64,000 nt of DNA from Microterricola pindariensis (GTDB lineage: Bacteria; Actinomycetota; Actinomycetes; Actinomycetales; Microbacteriaceae), in contig NZ_MPZN01000004.1 in NCBI RefSeq assembly GCF_002936985.1, forward strand, positions 59,419-123,418, read 5' to 3'. The notes beneath the pieces are model-generated. The model saw nothing but the letters and a program-made list of their open reading frames with translations. It did no database searches and was not told the origin of the DNA. The translations under genes were made by a program, and so were the position numbers. Below are positions 38,424 to 47,739 of this stretch, piece by piece. The stretch's first letter is position 1; each line of letters starts with the position of its first letter.

Positions 38424-39356
38424 ATGTCATCACCCGCATCGGCCCCCCTGCCAGTCCCGAGCATCGACATCATGATGCCGTTCTACGGCAGCTTCGAGCT
38501 GCTCCGCGCCGCCGTCTTGAGCGTGCAGGCGCAGACCGACCCCGCGTGGCGCCTCGTGATCATCGACGATCGCTACCCCGACCCGGAGCCGATGCGGTGG
38601 GCGCGCGCCCTGGACGACCCGCGCATCACCGTGCTGGAGAACCCGGTGAACCTGGGCGTGAGCGGCAACTTCGCGCGCAGCGTCGAGCTGGCGACGGCCG
38701 ACTTCACCGCCATCATGGGGTGCGACGATGTGCTGCTGCCCGGCTACGTCGCCCGCATGCGGGAGCTCGCGCAGCGTTTCCCGGATGCCGCCTACGTGCA
38801 GCCGGGGGTGGAGGTGATCGACGCCGACGGCACCGTCTGCCTGCCGCTCGCCGACCGGGTGAAGGGCTATTACCGACCGAGCAGCCCCGGGCCGCTCGCC
38901 CTCCGCGGCGAGACGCTGGCCACCAGCCTGCTGCGCGGGAACTGGACCTACTTCCCCTCGATCCTCTGGCGCACCTCCGTGCTGAAGAGCCACGGATTCC
39001 GGGCAGACCTCGACGTCGTGCTGGACCTGGCGCTGCAGATGGAGATCGTGGCGGAGGGCGGGACCCTCATCCTGGACACGGTGCCGAGCTTCCGCTACCG
39101 CAGGCACCAGGCCAGCGTCTCCTCGTGGAAGGCGAGCGACGGCAGTCGCTTCCTCGAGGAGCAGTCCTACTTCCTCGAGACGGCCGCCGCCATGCGCGCG
39201 CTGGGTTGGCGCCGGGCTGCCGGTGCCGCCACCCGGCACGTGTCCAGCCGCCTGAACGCCATCACCCGGCTGCCCTCCGCCCTCGCGGCACGCGATGGCC
39301 GCGGCATCCGCAGCCTGCTCGGCCATGCGTTCAGCCTCCGCGGCAGTGCGGCCTGA
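38424..39356 (+). CDS. Family 2 glycosyltransferase
   Basis: A 310-residue cytosolic GT-A enzyme: DIMMPFYGSFELLRAAVLSV (about 15-35), the nucleotide-sugar Asp in LVIIDDRYPDPEPM, FTAIMGCDDVLLPGYVARM, then an acceptor half with YFPSILWRTSVLKSHGF. No membrane segments. A GGAGG site precedes the ATG. It is followed 36 nt later by a second GT2 gene with the same -10 sequence. The donor and linkage are unknown; its place suggests a side-branch or repeat-unit transferase. Confidence 0.85.
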   Translation: MSSPASAPLPVPSIDIMMPFYGSFELLRAAVLSVQAQTDPAWRLVIIDDRYPDPEPMRWARALDDPRITVLENPVNLGVSGNFARSVELATADFTAIMGCDDVLLPGYVARMRELAQRFPDAAYVQPGVEVIDADGTVCLPLADRVKGYYRPSSPGPLALRGETLATSLLRGNWTYFPSILWRTSVLKSHGFRADLDVVLDLALQMEIVAEGGTLILDTVPSFRYRRHQASVSSWKASDGSRFLEEQSYFLETAAAMRALGWRRAAGAATRHVSSRLNAITRLPSALAARDGRGIRSLLGHAFSLRGSAA

Positions 39357-39379
39357 GCGCTCGCCCAGTTGCCGATTGC

Positions 39380-39385
39380 TAGGAT
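39380..39385 (+). promoter_or_regulatory. Extended -10 box (TGC-TAGGAT), leaderless GT2 gene
   Basis: TAGGAT ends 7 nt before the ATG at 39393; it shares CGATTGCTAGG with the element at 38401-38411. Confidence 0.5.
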
Positions 39386-39392
39386 CGAAGCC

Positions 39393-40130
39393 ATGTCTGA
39401 ACGCCTGAAACGCACGCTCATCGTCATGCCGGCGTTCAACGAGGAAGAGGTCGTCGGAGACGTCGTCCGGGAGGTCCTGCGGACTCTCCCCGGCGTGCAC
39501 TGCCTCGTCGTCAACGATGGGTCCAGTGACTCGACGACCGCCGTCGCCCGTGCGGCCGGCGCCACCGTCGCCGAGCTCCCCTACAATCTGGGCGTTGGCG
39601 GCGCGATGCGGCTCGGATTCCGCTACGCCATCGAGCAGGGCTTCGACAATGTGGTGCAGCTCGACTCCGACGGCCAGCACGACCCGCGCAGCGTTCCCGC
39701 GCTGCTGGACGCCCTCGACCGCGCCGACCTCGTGATCGGGGCCCGGTTCGCCGGCGAGGGCGACTACGAGGTCCGCGGCCCGCGCAAGTGGGCGATGCGC
39801 TTCCTCGCCGCCACGCTCAGCCGCACCGCGGGCACCACGCTCACCGACACCACGTCCGGCTTCAAGGCGATGGGGCCGCGCACCGTCAGCCTGTTCGCCC
39901 AGCACTACCCCGCCGAATACCTCGGCGACACGATCGAAGCCCTGGTCATCGCGGCGAGGGCGGGCTGCACCGTCACGCAGATCCCCGTCTCCATGCGCCC
40001 CCGGGCGGGCGGCAAGCCGTCCCACAATCCGTTCAAGGCGGCCGCCTACCTCGGCCGCGCCTTCCTGGCCCTCGGCTTCGCCCTGATCCGTCCACCCGCT
40101 AGTTTGCGACAAGAGGCTGCATCCGTATGA
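39393..40130 (+). CDS. Polyprenyl-phosphate glycosyltransferase-like (DPM1/GT2) protein
   Basis: A 245-residue GT2 enzyme of the dolichol-phosphate-mannose synthase type without a C-terminal membrane domain: LIVMPAFNEEEVVGDVVREV, VVNDGSSDSTTAVA, the metal-binding VVQLDSDGQHDPR and FKAMGPRTVSLFAQHYPAEY. It probably charges undecaprenyl phosphate with a sugar for extracytoplasmic glycosyltransferases such as the neighbouring GT-C proteins. Its stop overlaps the start of the DUF2304 gene (ATGA), which likely supplies the membrane part. Confidence 0.87.
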   Translation: MSERLKRTLIVMPAFNEEEVVGDVVREVLRTLPGVHCLVVNDGSSDSTTAVARAAGATVAELPYNLGVGGAMRLGFRYAIEQGFDNVVQLDSDGQHDPRSVPALLDALDRADLVIGARFAGEGDYEVRGPRKWAMRFLAATLSRTAGTTLTDTTSGFKAMGPRTVSLFAQHYPAEYLGDTIEALVIAARAGCTVTQIPVSMRPRAGGKPSHNPFKAAAYLGRAFLALGFALIRPPASLRQEAASV

Positions 40131-40507
40131 GCGTCACCAGCTATGTCTTCGGCGTTGCAGCCGCACTGCTCACCCTGTTCGTCGTGATCGAGATGCTTCG
40201 GCGTCGGCAGCTGCGCGAGCGGCACGCCATCTGGTGGCTGATCGCCGGGTTCCTCGCGCTCCTGATCGGCTTGTTCCCGGTGATCCTCGAGTGGGCGGCG
40301 TCGGTCGTCGGCATCGACACACCGACGAACCTCGTCTTCTTCATCAGCATCGCGATCCTGGTGCTGGTGTGCATCCAGCACAGCGCGGAACTGACCACCC
40401 TGGAGTCCAAGACCCGGGCGCTGGCCGAGGACGCCGCGTTGCACGACCTGCGGCTGCGCAAGCTCGAGGCCCTCGCCGGTGTCGGCACGGAGCGCGGCGA
40501 CTCCTAG
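40127..40507 (+). CDS. DUF2304 membrane protein
   Basis: A 126-residue protein with three membrane helices (about 4-22, 35-55 and 66-84) and a charged C-terminal coiled coil (about 90-120, LESKTRALAEDAALHDLRLR). DUF2304 proteins are almost always next to GT2 genes of polysaccharide clusters and may anchor the enzyme to the membrane. It overlaps the upstream GT by 4 nt. Its stop codon shares the CTAG palindrome with the stop of the convergent gene. Confidence 0.85.
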   Translation: MSVTSYVFGVAAALLTLFVVIEMLRRRQLRERHAIWWLIAGFLALLIGLFPVILEWAASVVGIDTPTNLVFFISIAILVLVCIQHSAELTTLESKTRALAEDAALHDLRLRKLEALAGVGTERGDS

Positions 40508-42387
40508 CCGATGGCGGATGCCGCGTCGCCGAGTCGAACGCTGATGTCGGCCGCGGGGCAGGCCAGCGCGAGCTCGATGTCCAGGCCGGCGTCTGCCGAC
40601 TCGATCGTGACGGGTCCAGACCACGCCTCCGCCGCCTCGCACAGCATCCCCACATCGCTCGGGTCGAGCGAATAGGAGAACGCGCGGATCGGGTCCTGGC
40701 TGGCGTCGGCCTGGAGCTGGAGCAGCCAGGCATTCACGAAGGCGTCGTCGCCGGGGGTCCCGAGCCGGGACACCATCGTCTTGGTGCCGTCGTCCGCGAT
40801 GCGGAAGAGCCGGTCTGCGCGCGCGGTGTCGCCCCCTCTGGCCTCTGCCGCGGCCACCTTGACGAGCGGCAGCGCGCTGCCGAGCCCGGCAGGAATCGGC
40901 ACCGCACGCAGGCCGAGCCCCACAACCACCAGGGCGGCGAGGACGATGACGAGTCCGAGCGGGCCTCTGGCCTCTGCATGGCCGAGCCAGCCCAGAATGC
41001 TGGCAGCCAGCAGGACGGTGAGGAGGATGCAGAGCAGCCAGGACAGCTTGACCGGGTAGTAGCCCCAGGGCGCGACGATGCCGAATCGTTGGGCCATCAG
41101 GTAGCCGACCCCGATGGCGCCCATCATCAGGACGACGACGACACCGGCCAGCTCGTGGCGTCGGCCGAGGCCGACGGCCGCCAGCGCCGACAGGGTGAGG
41201 AGCAGGGCGGCCGCCGTGAGCACCGACGTCGCGGTGATGCCGGGAACGGCGCCGTCGGCCGCGAGCGCCCCGCCGTCGCGGGCGAGGTCGGGCAGGGTGA
41301 CGACGAGCAGGTAGGCGGGGAGCTGGAGGGCTCCCGCCCACCAGGCGACCGCCACCCGGCCGCGCAGCGCGAGGAAGAAGCGCCAACGCGGCAACACGGC
41401 TGCCGCCGCGAGCCCGAGCGGCAGTACCGCCAGCGGCGCCCACGCCGCCAGCAGGAGGATGGTGGTGATGAGCAGCAGTGCGCTCGCGAGCACGGGCTGG
41501 GACGGCACCTCCTGCCAGAGCAACCACACGACGAGCAGCAGCGTGACGGCAAGCATCGCGTTCAGGAAGCCGAACTCCAGCATCGCACCGGTGGCATACC
41601 AGCTGAGCGGGATCGCCGAGCCGAGCAGCCCCGCCCCGAAGCGCAGCGCCGGCCGCGACGGCGGGACGGCCCGGGCAACGACGAGTCCGGCGAGCGCGGC
41701 GGCGAGCAGCGTCAACAGCATCCACAGCTCCGTCTGCCGGGCGACGTCATGGCGCAGCAGCTCTGCGGCCGTGTCCCGGCCCGGTGCGAGCCAGCTGGCC
41801 ACCAGCGCATTCATCAGCGGGGACGGGTTCGGGTGGCCGGACGTCGAGAGGCCCCCGTCGGCGAGCACGAATCGTGCGGCAACCGTATTCCAGATCATGT
41901 CGTTGCGCATCGCCCAGGCATACCCTGGCTGGCCGAACAGCTGGGCGCCGAAGAGCAGCAGGCCGCTGAGCGCTGGAAGCGTCAGTGCCGCCGCCGCCGT
42001 CAGCCAGTGCGCGCGGGTGGCTCGGGCGAGCAGCGTCGTGGGGGTCCGTGCGAGCACGATGAGCAGAGCCGTGCCGACAAGCGCCAGCGAGACCACGCCC
42101 GCTGCGCCGTAGTCCCAGCCGACGAGGGGCAGCGAGCGGCTGAGCACGGTGTGGCCCGCGAGAAGCAGCACGATCGTCGCCGCTGCGCTCAGCGTCCAGG
42201 AGTGGCGGCGGGCCAGCACGCAGGTGCCGAGCACCATGACGGCGACGACGAGCGGCGCCGGGCTGCCACCGAAGACGCACAGCAGGAGGCCGAGCACGAT
42301 CGACAGCGTCGCCGCTGCGAACGCCGCGCGTCGAACGCGCGTCCCCGGGATCGGCGCAGCGGTTACCGGGTCAGTCGTGGTTGTCAC
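40504..42387 (-). CDS. Large multi-pass membrane protein, probable GT-C glycosyltransferase
   Basis: A 627-residue protein with about 13-14 membrane helices. A first outer loop (about 150-200) holds AMRNDMIWNTVAARFVLADGG and then HPNPSPLMNAL; acidic residues in this position are the usual GT-C catalytic site. A C-terminal outer domain (about 500-620) follows the last helix. It has no close family name that I recognise. TAGGAT lies 6 nt before the GTG start, so it is probably leaderless. It is convergent with DUF2304 and divergent from the DUF2142 gene. Confidence 0.7.
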   Translation of the reverse strand: MTTTTDPVTAAPIPGTRVRRAAFAAATLSIVLGLLLCVFGGSPAPLVVAVMVLGTCVLARRHSWTLSAAATIVLLLAGHTVLSRSLPLVGWDYGAAGVVSLALVGTALLIVLARTPTTLLARATRAHWLTAAAALTLPALSGLLLFGAQLFGQPGYAWAMRNDMIWNTVAARFVLADGGLSTSGHPNPSPLMNALVASWLAPGRDTAAELLRHDVARQTELWMLLTLLAAALAGLVVARAVPPSRPALRFGAGLLGSAIPLSWYATGAMLEFGFLNAMLAVTLLLVVWLLWQEVPSQPVLASALLLITTILLLAAWAPLAVLPLGLAAAAVLPRWRFFLALRGRVAVAWWAGALQLPAYLLVVTLPDLARDGGALAADGAVPGITATSVLTAAALLLTLSALAAVGLGRRHELAGVVVVLMMGAIGVGYLMAQRFGIVAPWGYYPVKLSWLLCILLTVLLAASILGWLGHAEARGPLGLVIVLAALVVVGLGLRAVPIPAGLGSALPLVKVAAAEARGGDTARADRLFRIADDGTKTMVSRLGTPGDDAFVNAWLLQLQADASQDPIRAFSYSLDPSDVGMLCEAAEAWSGPVTIESADAGLDIELALACPAADISVRLGDAASAIG

Positions 42388-42393
42388 CGCCCG

Positions 42394-42399
42394 ATCCTA
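42394..42399 (-). promoter_or_regulatory. -10 box (TAGGAT), leaderless membrane protein gene
   Basis: TAGGAT on the minus strand ends 6 nt before the GTG at 42387. Confidence 0.5.
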
Positions 42400-42434
42400 T
42401 CTGGCGGCGTCCGAGGGAACGCTGCATTGCTCTG

Positions 42435-42440
42435 TACAGT
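42435..42440 (+). promoter_or_regulatory. -10 box (TACAGT) for the DUF2142 gene
   Basis: TACAGT lies about 53 nt upstream of the ATG at 42494; a TTGC lies in the -35 region. Confidence 0.3.
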
Positions 42441-42493
42441 GGTGGCAGGGCGGTTGCCGCCACCACTTCCGACGACCATGTTGAGGCTCCGCC

Positions 42494-44113
42494 ATGTCCT
42501 TCCCCCGCGCACGCACCCTCTTCTGGGTGAGCTGGCTGCTGGCCAGCCTCCTCGGCATCGCCTGGGCGATCGCCACCCCTGTCGCCGCATCGCCGGACGA
42601 GCCGGCACACATGGTGAAGGCGGCGTCCGTGGTGCGCGGCCAGTTCGTTGGCGAGCCGTCCTCGCTCGGCCACATCGTGCAGGTGCCCAACTATGTGGCC
42701 GTGACGCACGCCGAGACCTGCTTCGCGTTCAAGCCGGGGGTGACGGCCGACTGCGTCGATGCGCTGGCCGGAGACGGTGGCGCGATCGTGGACTCGACGA
42801 CGACGGCCGGGCTCTACAACCCGGTGTACTACCTCCTGGTCGGCTGGCCGTCGCTGATCTTCGGCACCGAGTTCGGCCTGTACGCGATGCGGGCGATGAG
42901 CGCCGTGCTGTTCTCGCTCTTCATCGCCCTGACCGTGGTCACGGTCTCCGGGTGGCGCCGGCCGGCGCTGCCCCTGGCCGCCCTCGCCGTCGCCACAGCG
43001 CCGATGCTGCTGTTCCTCGGCGGGTCGGTGAACCCGAATGCCGTCGAGACCAGCGCGACGCTGGCCGCCTTCGCCGCCATGCTCGGCGTCGTGCTGCACC
43101 CGTCCCGGTCGCTCCTCGCGCAACGCAGCATGATCGTGCTGGCCGGCAGCGTGGTCGCGGCCAACACCCGGGGGCTCTCCATGCTCTGGGTCTTCCTCGC
43201 CATCGCGCTGCCGCTCGTCCTGGCCTCGTGGGCTGAGATCCGCGAGCTGCTCCGCCAGCGCCCAGTGCAGTGGGCCATCGGCGGCACCGCCGTCGGGGTT
43301 GCCTTCGCCCTGGTCTGGCTGCTGGGCAGCAACTCTCTGACGGCCGCCGTCGAGCTGGAGGACAACTTCCAGACGTTCCCCGGGGTCGGCACGCACCCGA
43401 TCGCGGGGTTCCTGATGACCCTGCGCGACACCTTCGGCTACGCCCAGGGCATGATCGGCAACTTCGGCTGGCTGGACACCCCCGCCCCGCTCGGCGTCTA
43501 CTTCATCTGGTCCGTGCTCTGCGGCGCCATCCTGCTGGCCGGCTTCGCCATGCTCCGCGGCCGCCGCGCCGTTTTCGCCGCCGCACTGGCCGCCTGCTTC
43601 TTCCTGCTGCCGCCGGTCATCCAGGGTGCGTACATCACCGGTGGCGGCATCATCTGGCAGGGCCGCTACAACCTGCCGCTCTTCGCGATGGCGGTGCTGG
43701 GCATCGTCGCGGTGATCGGCGCGGGCATCCGGGCGGAGGGCGCCGCCGCGCGCAGCGTGCTGCTCCGGCTCGGCCTCATCGTCTGGCTGCTCTGGGCGGT
43801 CGCCCAGTTCGCCAGCTTCGCGGATGCCATGCGCCGCTACGCGGTGGGTGCGGGCGGCGCCTGGAAGCAGCTGCTCACCGCCCCGGACTGGGCCCCGCCC
43901 GGCGGCACGCTGCCCTGGCTCGCGGTCTTCGCCGTCCTGGTCTGCGCGACGGCGTGGCTCGGCTGGAGCGCGGGGCGCCGCCTGGATGCCGCCGCCCTGC
44001 CTGCCGCGCCGGGCACGCCGAAGGACGCGCAGAGCGCCGCACCGCACATCACGAGGCCGCCGAGCGACCCGGACGCCGCCGCCGAGCTCACGCCGGCTGG
44101 AACAGGTCTCTGA
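42494..44113 (+). CDS. DUF2142 family membrane protein (GT-C-like)
   Basis: A 539-residue protein with about 11-12 membrane helices. The family marker ASPDEPAHMVKAASVVRG sits in the first outer loop after helix 1, with an Asp-Glu pair in the place of GT-C catalytic residues, and IIWQGRYNLPLFAMAVLGIV near the end is the second family block. DUF2142 proteins occur in polysaccharide loci of actinobacteria and firmicutes and probably transfer a lipid-linked sugar outside the membrane. The C-terminal 50 residues are Ala/Pro-rich. It overlaps the convergent GT gene by 26 nt. Confidence 0.83.
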   Translation: MSFPRARTLFWVSWLLASLLGIAWAIATPVAASPDEPAHMVKAASVVRGQFVGEPSSLGHIVQVPNYVAVTHAETCFAFKPGVTADCVDALAGDGGAIVDSTTTAGLYNPVYYLLVGWPSLIFGTEFGLYAMRAMSAVLFSLFIALTVVTVSGWRRPALPLAALAVATAPMLLFLGGSVNPNAVETSATLAAFAAMLGVVLHPSRSLLAQRSMIVLAGSVVAANTRGLSMLWVFLAIALPLVLASWAEIRELLRQRPVQWAIGGTAVGVAFALVWLLGSNSLTAAVELEDNFQTFPGVGTHPIAGFLMTLRDTFGYAQGMIGNFGWLDTPAPLGVYFIWSVLCGAILLAGFAMLRGRRAVFAAALAACFFLLPPVIQGAYITGGGIIWQGRYNLPLFAMAVLGIVAVIGAGIRAEGAAARSVLLRLGLIVWLLWAVAQFASFADAMRRYAVGAGGAWKQLLTAPDWAPPGGTLPWLAVFAVLVCATAWLGWSAGRRLDAAALPAAPGTPKDAQSAAPHITRPPSDPDAAAELTPAGTGL

Positions 44114-45083
44114 GCACGTCGGTCATGCCCTGGCTGGCGTAGCGCCGGTAGTCGCCGGTGCGCAGCAGCCCGAGCACGCCGGGGAGCCGGCGCCAGCGGG
44201 CGGGCGGCAGCTCGGCCCGCGCGCGCTCGAAGGCCGCCTTCTGAGCGGCCGCCTGTTGCACGGCGGCCTGCCGGGGCGCGTCCAAGCCGGCATCCGCCAG
44301 CCTGTCGGCGAGGATCGCCGCCCGCTCCGCCAGCTGCCTGTTGCGCTCGCCCCGCGGCTGCAGCACCCGCCGCACCTTGTTTGCGAGCGTCGGCGGCTTG
44401 ACCCCGATCTGATTGTTGCCGTGCTGGCGGTAGTCGACGACCGGCTGTTCGAGCAGGGCGATCTGCCCGCGCACGGCGGCCATCATCGCGAGCCATTCAT
44501 CGTGCACCCATTCGCGCGGGAACGGCAGCGCCAGCGGCAGCAGATCCCGGCGGAACACCACCGTGGCGCCGGTGACGAGGTTGCGCCGCAGCAGCGTCCC
44601 GAACGGGTCATCGGCCAGAGCGCTGCGCGTGTCGGCCGTCACCTCGAGGGTCTGCAGCAGCGTCGCGCCGAGCGGGCGCCCGGTGGCGTCGACGAGGCGG
44701 GCGTCGGCCGAGAGCAGCAGCAGCTCCGGGCGGGCGTCGAACTCCTGCACCTGCAGCGCCAGCCGGCCGGGCAGCCAGCGGTCGTCCTGGTCGCTCAGCG
44801 CGATCAGCTCGTGTCGGCAGGCCGACACGGCGCGCTCGAAGTTCTTGGTGACACCGTGGCCACCCGGCCCGTCCAGCAGGCGCAGCTCGATCGGCGAGCC
44901 GCCCTCCAACAGCGCCTGCCCGAAGGCACGCACCCGCGTCAGCGTGTCGTCGCTGGAGCCGTCATCCGCCACGACGATCTCGGCGACGAGATCGCCCTGC
45001 GCGGCGATGCTCGCCAGCTGCTCATCGATGAAGGCCGCCCCGTTGTACGTGCACAGGGCGACGGAGACGCGAGCGGCCTGCAT
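44088..45083 (-). CDS. Family 2 glycosyltransferase (rhamnosyl/galactosyl-type)
   Basis: A 331-residue GT-A enzyme: VSVALCTYNGAAFIDEQLAS (about 5-25), IVVADDGSSDDTL, ELIALSDQDDRWLPGRL, then the acceptor-side WVHDEWLAMMAAVRG. SDQDDRW is characteristic of bacterial rhamnosyl and related transferases, although the sugar is not provable. A C-terminal helical tail of about 90 residues is rich in Ala/Arg. Its ATG overlaps the stop of the upstream GT2-GT4 fusion gene (TGATG), so both are translated from one message. Confidence 0.85.
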   Translation of the reverse strand: MQAARVSVALCTYNGAAFIDEQLASIAAQGDLVAEIVVADDGSSDDTLTRVRAFGQALLEGGSPIELRLLDGPGGHGVTKNFERAVSACRHELIALSDQDDRWLPGRLALQVQEFDARPELLLLSADARLVDATGRPLGATLLQTLEVTADTRSALADDPFGTLLRRNLVTGATVVFRRDLLPLALPFPREWVHDEWLAMMAAVRGQIALLEQPVVDYRQHGNNQIGVKPPTLANKVRRVLQPRGERNRQLAERAAILADRLADAGLDAPRQAAVQQAAAQKAAFERARAELPPARWRRLPGVLGLLRTGDYRRYASQGMTDVLRDLFQPA

Positions 45084-47572
45084 CACTTGAAGCGTCGACC
45101 GAGGCGGCTCTTGACCTTCTTCACCACGACCTGCGGCCCGCCGGTGCGCATGTAGTGCACGAACAGGCTGACATCGTGCCGGAGGCCATGCTTGCGCGTG
45201 CGCGGCGCGATGCGGCGCTCCGAGGCGCCGGATGACGCGCGCACGGCACCGCTGGCAACGAGGTCGGCAGCATGGCTCGGTGCGGCCACGAAGTCGACCA
45301 GCGGCGCGAGCACGCTCTGCCATTCGTACTGCTTGCGCACGCTGCTGATGTTGCGGCGCGTGCTGGCGGCGAACTCGTCGTCGAAGAGCACCTTCTCCAG
45401 CGCGTCGGCCAGGGCGACCTCGTCGGTCGGCGGCACGACGACTCCGAGCTTCTCCGCAGCGATCAGCTCGGCGAAGTGGTCGCCCTCCGTCACCACCATC
45501 GGCAGCGAAGCCCAGAGGTAGTCGAGGATGCGGGTGCGGAACGAGAACGTCGTCTCGACGTGGTCGTAGTGCGTGCTGACGCCGGCATCCGCCTCGCCCA
45601 GGTAGTTGTGCCGCTCGGCGTAGTCCACCCAGGAGTCGTTGAAGAACACGGCAGAGTCCAGCACGCCGAGCTCCTTGGCCAGCGCGCGCGACTCCGCGAC
45701 GATGCCCATCTCTGGCACGCCGGGGTGCGGGTGCTTGGTGCCCTGGAAGAAGAGGCGCACATTGTCGTGCGTCTCGCTCAGGCGGGCGACGGCGCGGATC
45801 AGCGTCTTTGGGTCGAACCAGTTGTACAGACCGCCGCTCCAGAGCAGCAACTTGTCGTCGGCGCCGATGCCGGGCAGCACGCCCTTCAGCACGGGCTTGG
45901 TCTGCGCAGGGAACTCGGGGTTCAGGCCGAACGGCACGACGCTGATCAGCTTGGTCAGGTCGGGGTCGTCGGCGTAGTTGGCCGGGTTGATCCGGCCGAG
46001 GGCCGCCAGCTGGCCGAGGTAGAAGTGGCGCTGACGCTCGGAGGCGCAGAGGAAGAAGTCACCGCGGAGCAGCTGCTCGTTGAGCACCTCCGTGGCGTCG
46101 CCGACCTGCTTCTCCCACTGCACGGCACCCTGCTCGCGACCCTGCTCGAGCTGCTCGAGGTGCATCGGGTCGTAGATATCGGCGACGATGATCTTGTCGC
46201 TCTTGCGGAGCGACTCGAACAGCGCCATGGCCAGTCCCTGGAAGACGATGACGTCGGACTCGCGCTCGAGCTTCTTCATCGCCCGGTCGTCGCCGGGCCG
46301 CACGTGTGCAATTGCGAACGGTGCGGACAGGTCTTCGGCCCCGGCGAGCGTGACGAGGGTGACCAGGTTGTCCTTGGAGAGCGCCTCGGCCATGTTCCAG
46401 GCGCGGATCGCCGGTCCGGCCATCTTGGCGCCGAGCGGGTCGCCGGTGATGATGAGTACCCGGTTGACCTGGGGCGGCTGGGTCACGGCGAAGGCGTTGA
46501 CCAGGTTGTCGTAGCCCTCGAGGTAGTGGTCGTTCTGGAAGGAGGGCGCGTCGGTGTCGCCGAACAGCGTCCACAGCCGGTTGTCGCTGACGACACGGGA
46601 CGCCTGGATCTCGGCCCGCGAGCGCTGCAGCGACGGCAGCTGCTCGACGAACTGGTCGATGGCGAACACCCCGGCGATGGTCTGCTTGGAGACCTCCATG
46701 GTGGGGCCGTCGTCGGCGCCCTTGCGCAGGTCGAAGGCGGTGGAGTCCAGCTCGCCGCGGGCGACGGCCCGGCGGATGACGAGCGCCAGCGTGGCGGGCA
46801 GGGCCTCGGCCAGCGCCTCGTCGCCGAGGTTCTTGTACTGCGTGAACAGCGCGTTTCTCTCGAGCAAGTAGCTCTCCTTGAAGGAGCCGAATGCCGACAT
46901 CGAGGCGTGGTGCTTGTGGTAGGCCAGCGAGGCGGGCTCGTAGACGAAGCGGTAGCCGGCGAGGTTCAGTCGCCAGCCGAGGTCGACGTCCTCGAAGAAC
47001 ATGAAGTAGCGCTCGTCGAATCCGCCGAGCGCGTCGTAGACGTCGCGGCGCACGAACATGGCGGAGCCGGTGCCGAAGAGCACGTCATGCACACGGTCGG
47101 GCTGGTTCGGCACGGGCTGGGCCGTGAGGGGCTTGTAGCCCTGGCCGAACCACGTCATCGCCGACCCGATGTAGTCGACAAGCTTGCCGTCCCAGTCGAG
47201 CACGCGGCTGGCGACGGCCCCGACCGACGGGCTCTCGGCGAAGCGGTCGACCGCGGCGCGCACCCAGCCGGCGTCCGGCTTGGCATCGTTGTTCAGGAGG
47301 GCGATGTACTCGCCGGTCGACGCCTTCACGCCGAGGTTGCAGCCACCAGCGAATCCGAGGTTGGACTTGGACTCGACGAGCTTCACATGCGGGGCCCCGG
47401 CGCGGATCCGGGCGGCACTGTCGTCGCCGGAGGCGTTTTCGACGACGACGATCTCGAGGCGATCGGCTGGCCAATCCAGCAACCCGAGGTGTTTGATGGC
47501 TTCGAGTGTGTCGTCGGTGCCACGGAAATTGACGAGAACGACGGACACGAGTCCCGGTTGACGCGGAGGCAT
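45083..47572 (-). CDS. Bifunctional glycosyltransferase: GT2 domain fused to a GT4-like domain
   Basis: An 829-residue protein. Residues 1-270 are GT2, with VSVVLVNFRGTDDTLEAI, LLNNDAKPDAGWV and MFFEDVDLGWRL. A linker of about 90 residues follows. Residues 369-760 are a GT-B (GT4-like) domain with VNRVLIITGDPLGAKMAGPA, IYDPMHLEQLEQ, SGGLYNWFDPKTLI and FSFRTRILDYLWASLP. The C-terminal 60 residues are basic. It could add two consecutive sugars. The GT4 half is closely similar to the separate divergent gene at 47740. The ATG has AAAGG 6 nt upstream; TAGTAT (47604-47609, minus) is a candidate -10. Confidence 0.88.
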   Translation of the reverse strand: MPPRQPGLVSVVLVNFRGTDDTLEAIKHLGLLDWPADRLEIVVVENASGDDSAARIRAGAPHVKLVESKSNLGFAGGCNLGVKASTGEYIALLNNDAKPDAGWVRAAVDRFAESPSVGAVASRVLDWDGKLVDYIGSAMTWFGQGYKPLTAQPVPNQPDRVHDVLFGTGSAMFVRRDVYDALGGFDERYFMFFEDVDLGWRLNLAGYRFVYEPASLAYHKHHASMSAFGSFKESYLLERNALFTQYKNLGDEALAEALPATLALVIRRAVARGELDSTAFDLRKGADDGPTMEVSKQTIAGVFAIDQFVEQLPSLQRSRAEIQASRVVSDNRLWTLFGDTDAPSFQNDHYLEGYDNLVNAFAVTQPPQVNRVLIITGDPLGAKMAGPAIRAWNMAEALSKDNLVTLVTLAGAEDLSAPFAIAHVRPGDDRAMKKLERESDVIVFQGLAMALFESLRKSDKIIVADIYDPMHLEQLEQGREQGAVQWEKQVGDATEVLNEQLLRGDFFLCASERQRHFYLGQLAALGRINPANYADDPDLTKLISVVPFGLNPEFPAQTKPVLKGVLPGIGADDKLLLWSGGLYNWFDPKTLIRAVARLSETHDNVRLFFQGTKHPHPGVPEMGIVAESRALAKELGVLDSAVFFNDSWVDYAERHNYLGEADAGVSTHYDHVETTFSFRTRILDYLWASLPMVVTEGDHFAELIAAEKLGVVVPPTDEVALADALEKVLFDDEFAASTRRNISSVRKQYEWQSVLAPLVDFVAAPSHAADLVASGAVRASSGASERRIAPRTRKHGLRHDVSLFVHYMRTGGPQVVVKKVKSRLGRRFK

Positions 47573-47603
47573 GCAGGCCTTTCGATAGGAAACGGCAAGC
47601 TCG

Positions 47604-47609
47604 ATACTA
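47604..47609 (-). promoter_or_regulatory. -10 box (TAGTAT) for the GT2-GT4 fusion gene
   Basis: TAGTAT on the minus strand lies 31 nt upstream of the ATG at 47572, in the divergent region shared with the GT4 paralogue. Confidence 0.4.
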
Positions 47610-47739
47610 ACAAGCGCGCGCTGCGAGAGCGCTCAACAGCCTCCCCGAAGGCTCACATGGTACTGTCCCATCTTGCGTCAACGACCGACCATCAGCCGGT
47701 CCGGTCACGTGACGCGGCCGCCCCACCGGAGGATTTCCC

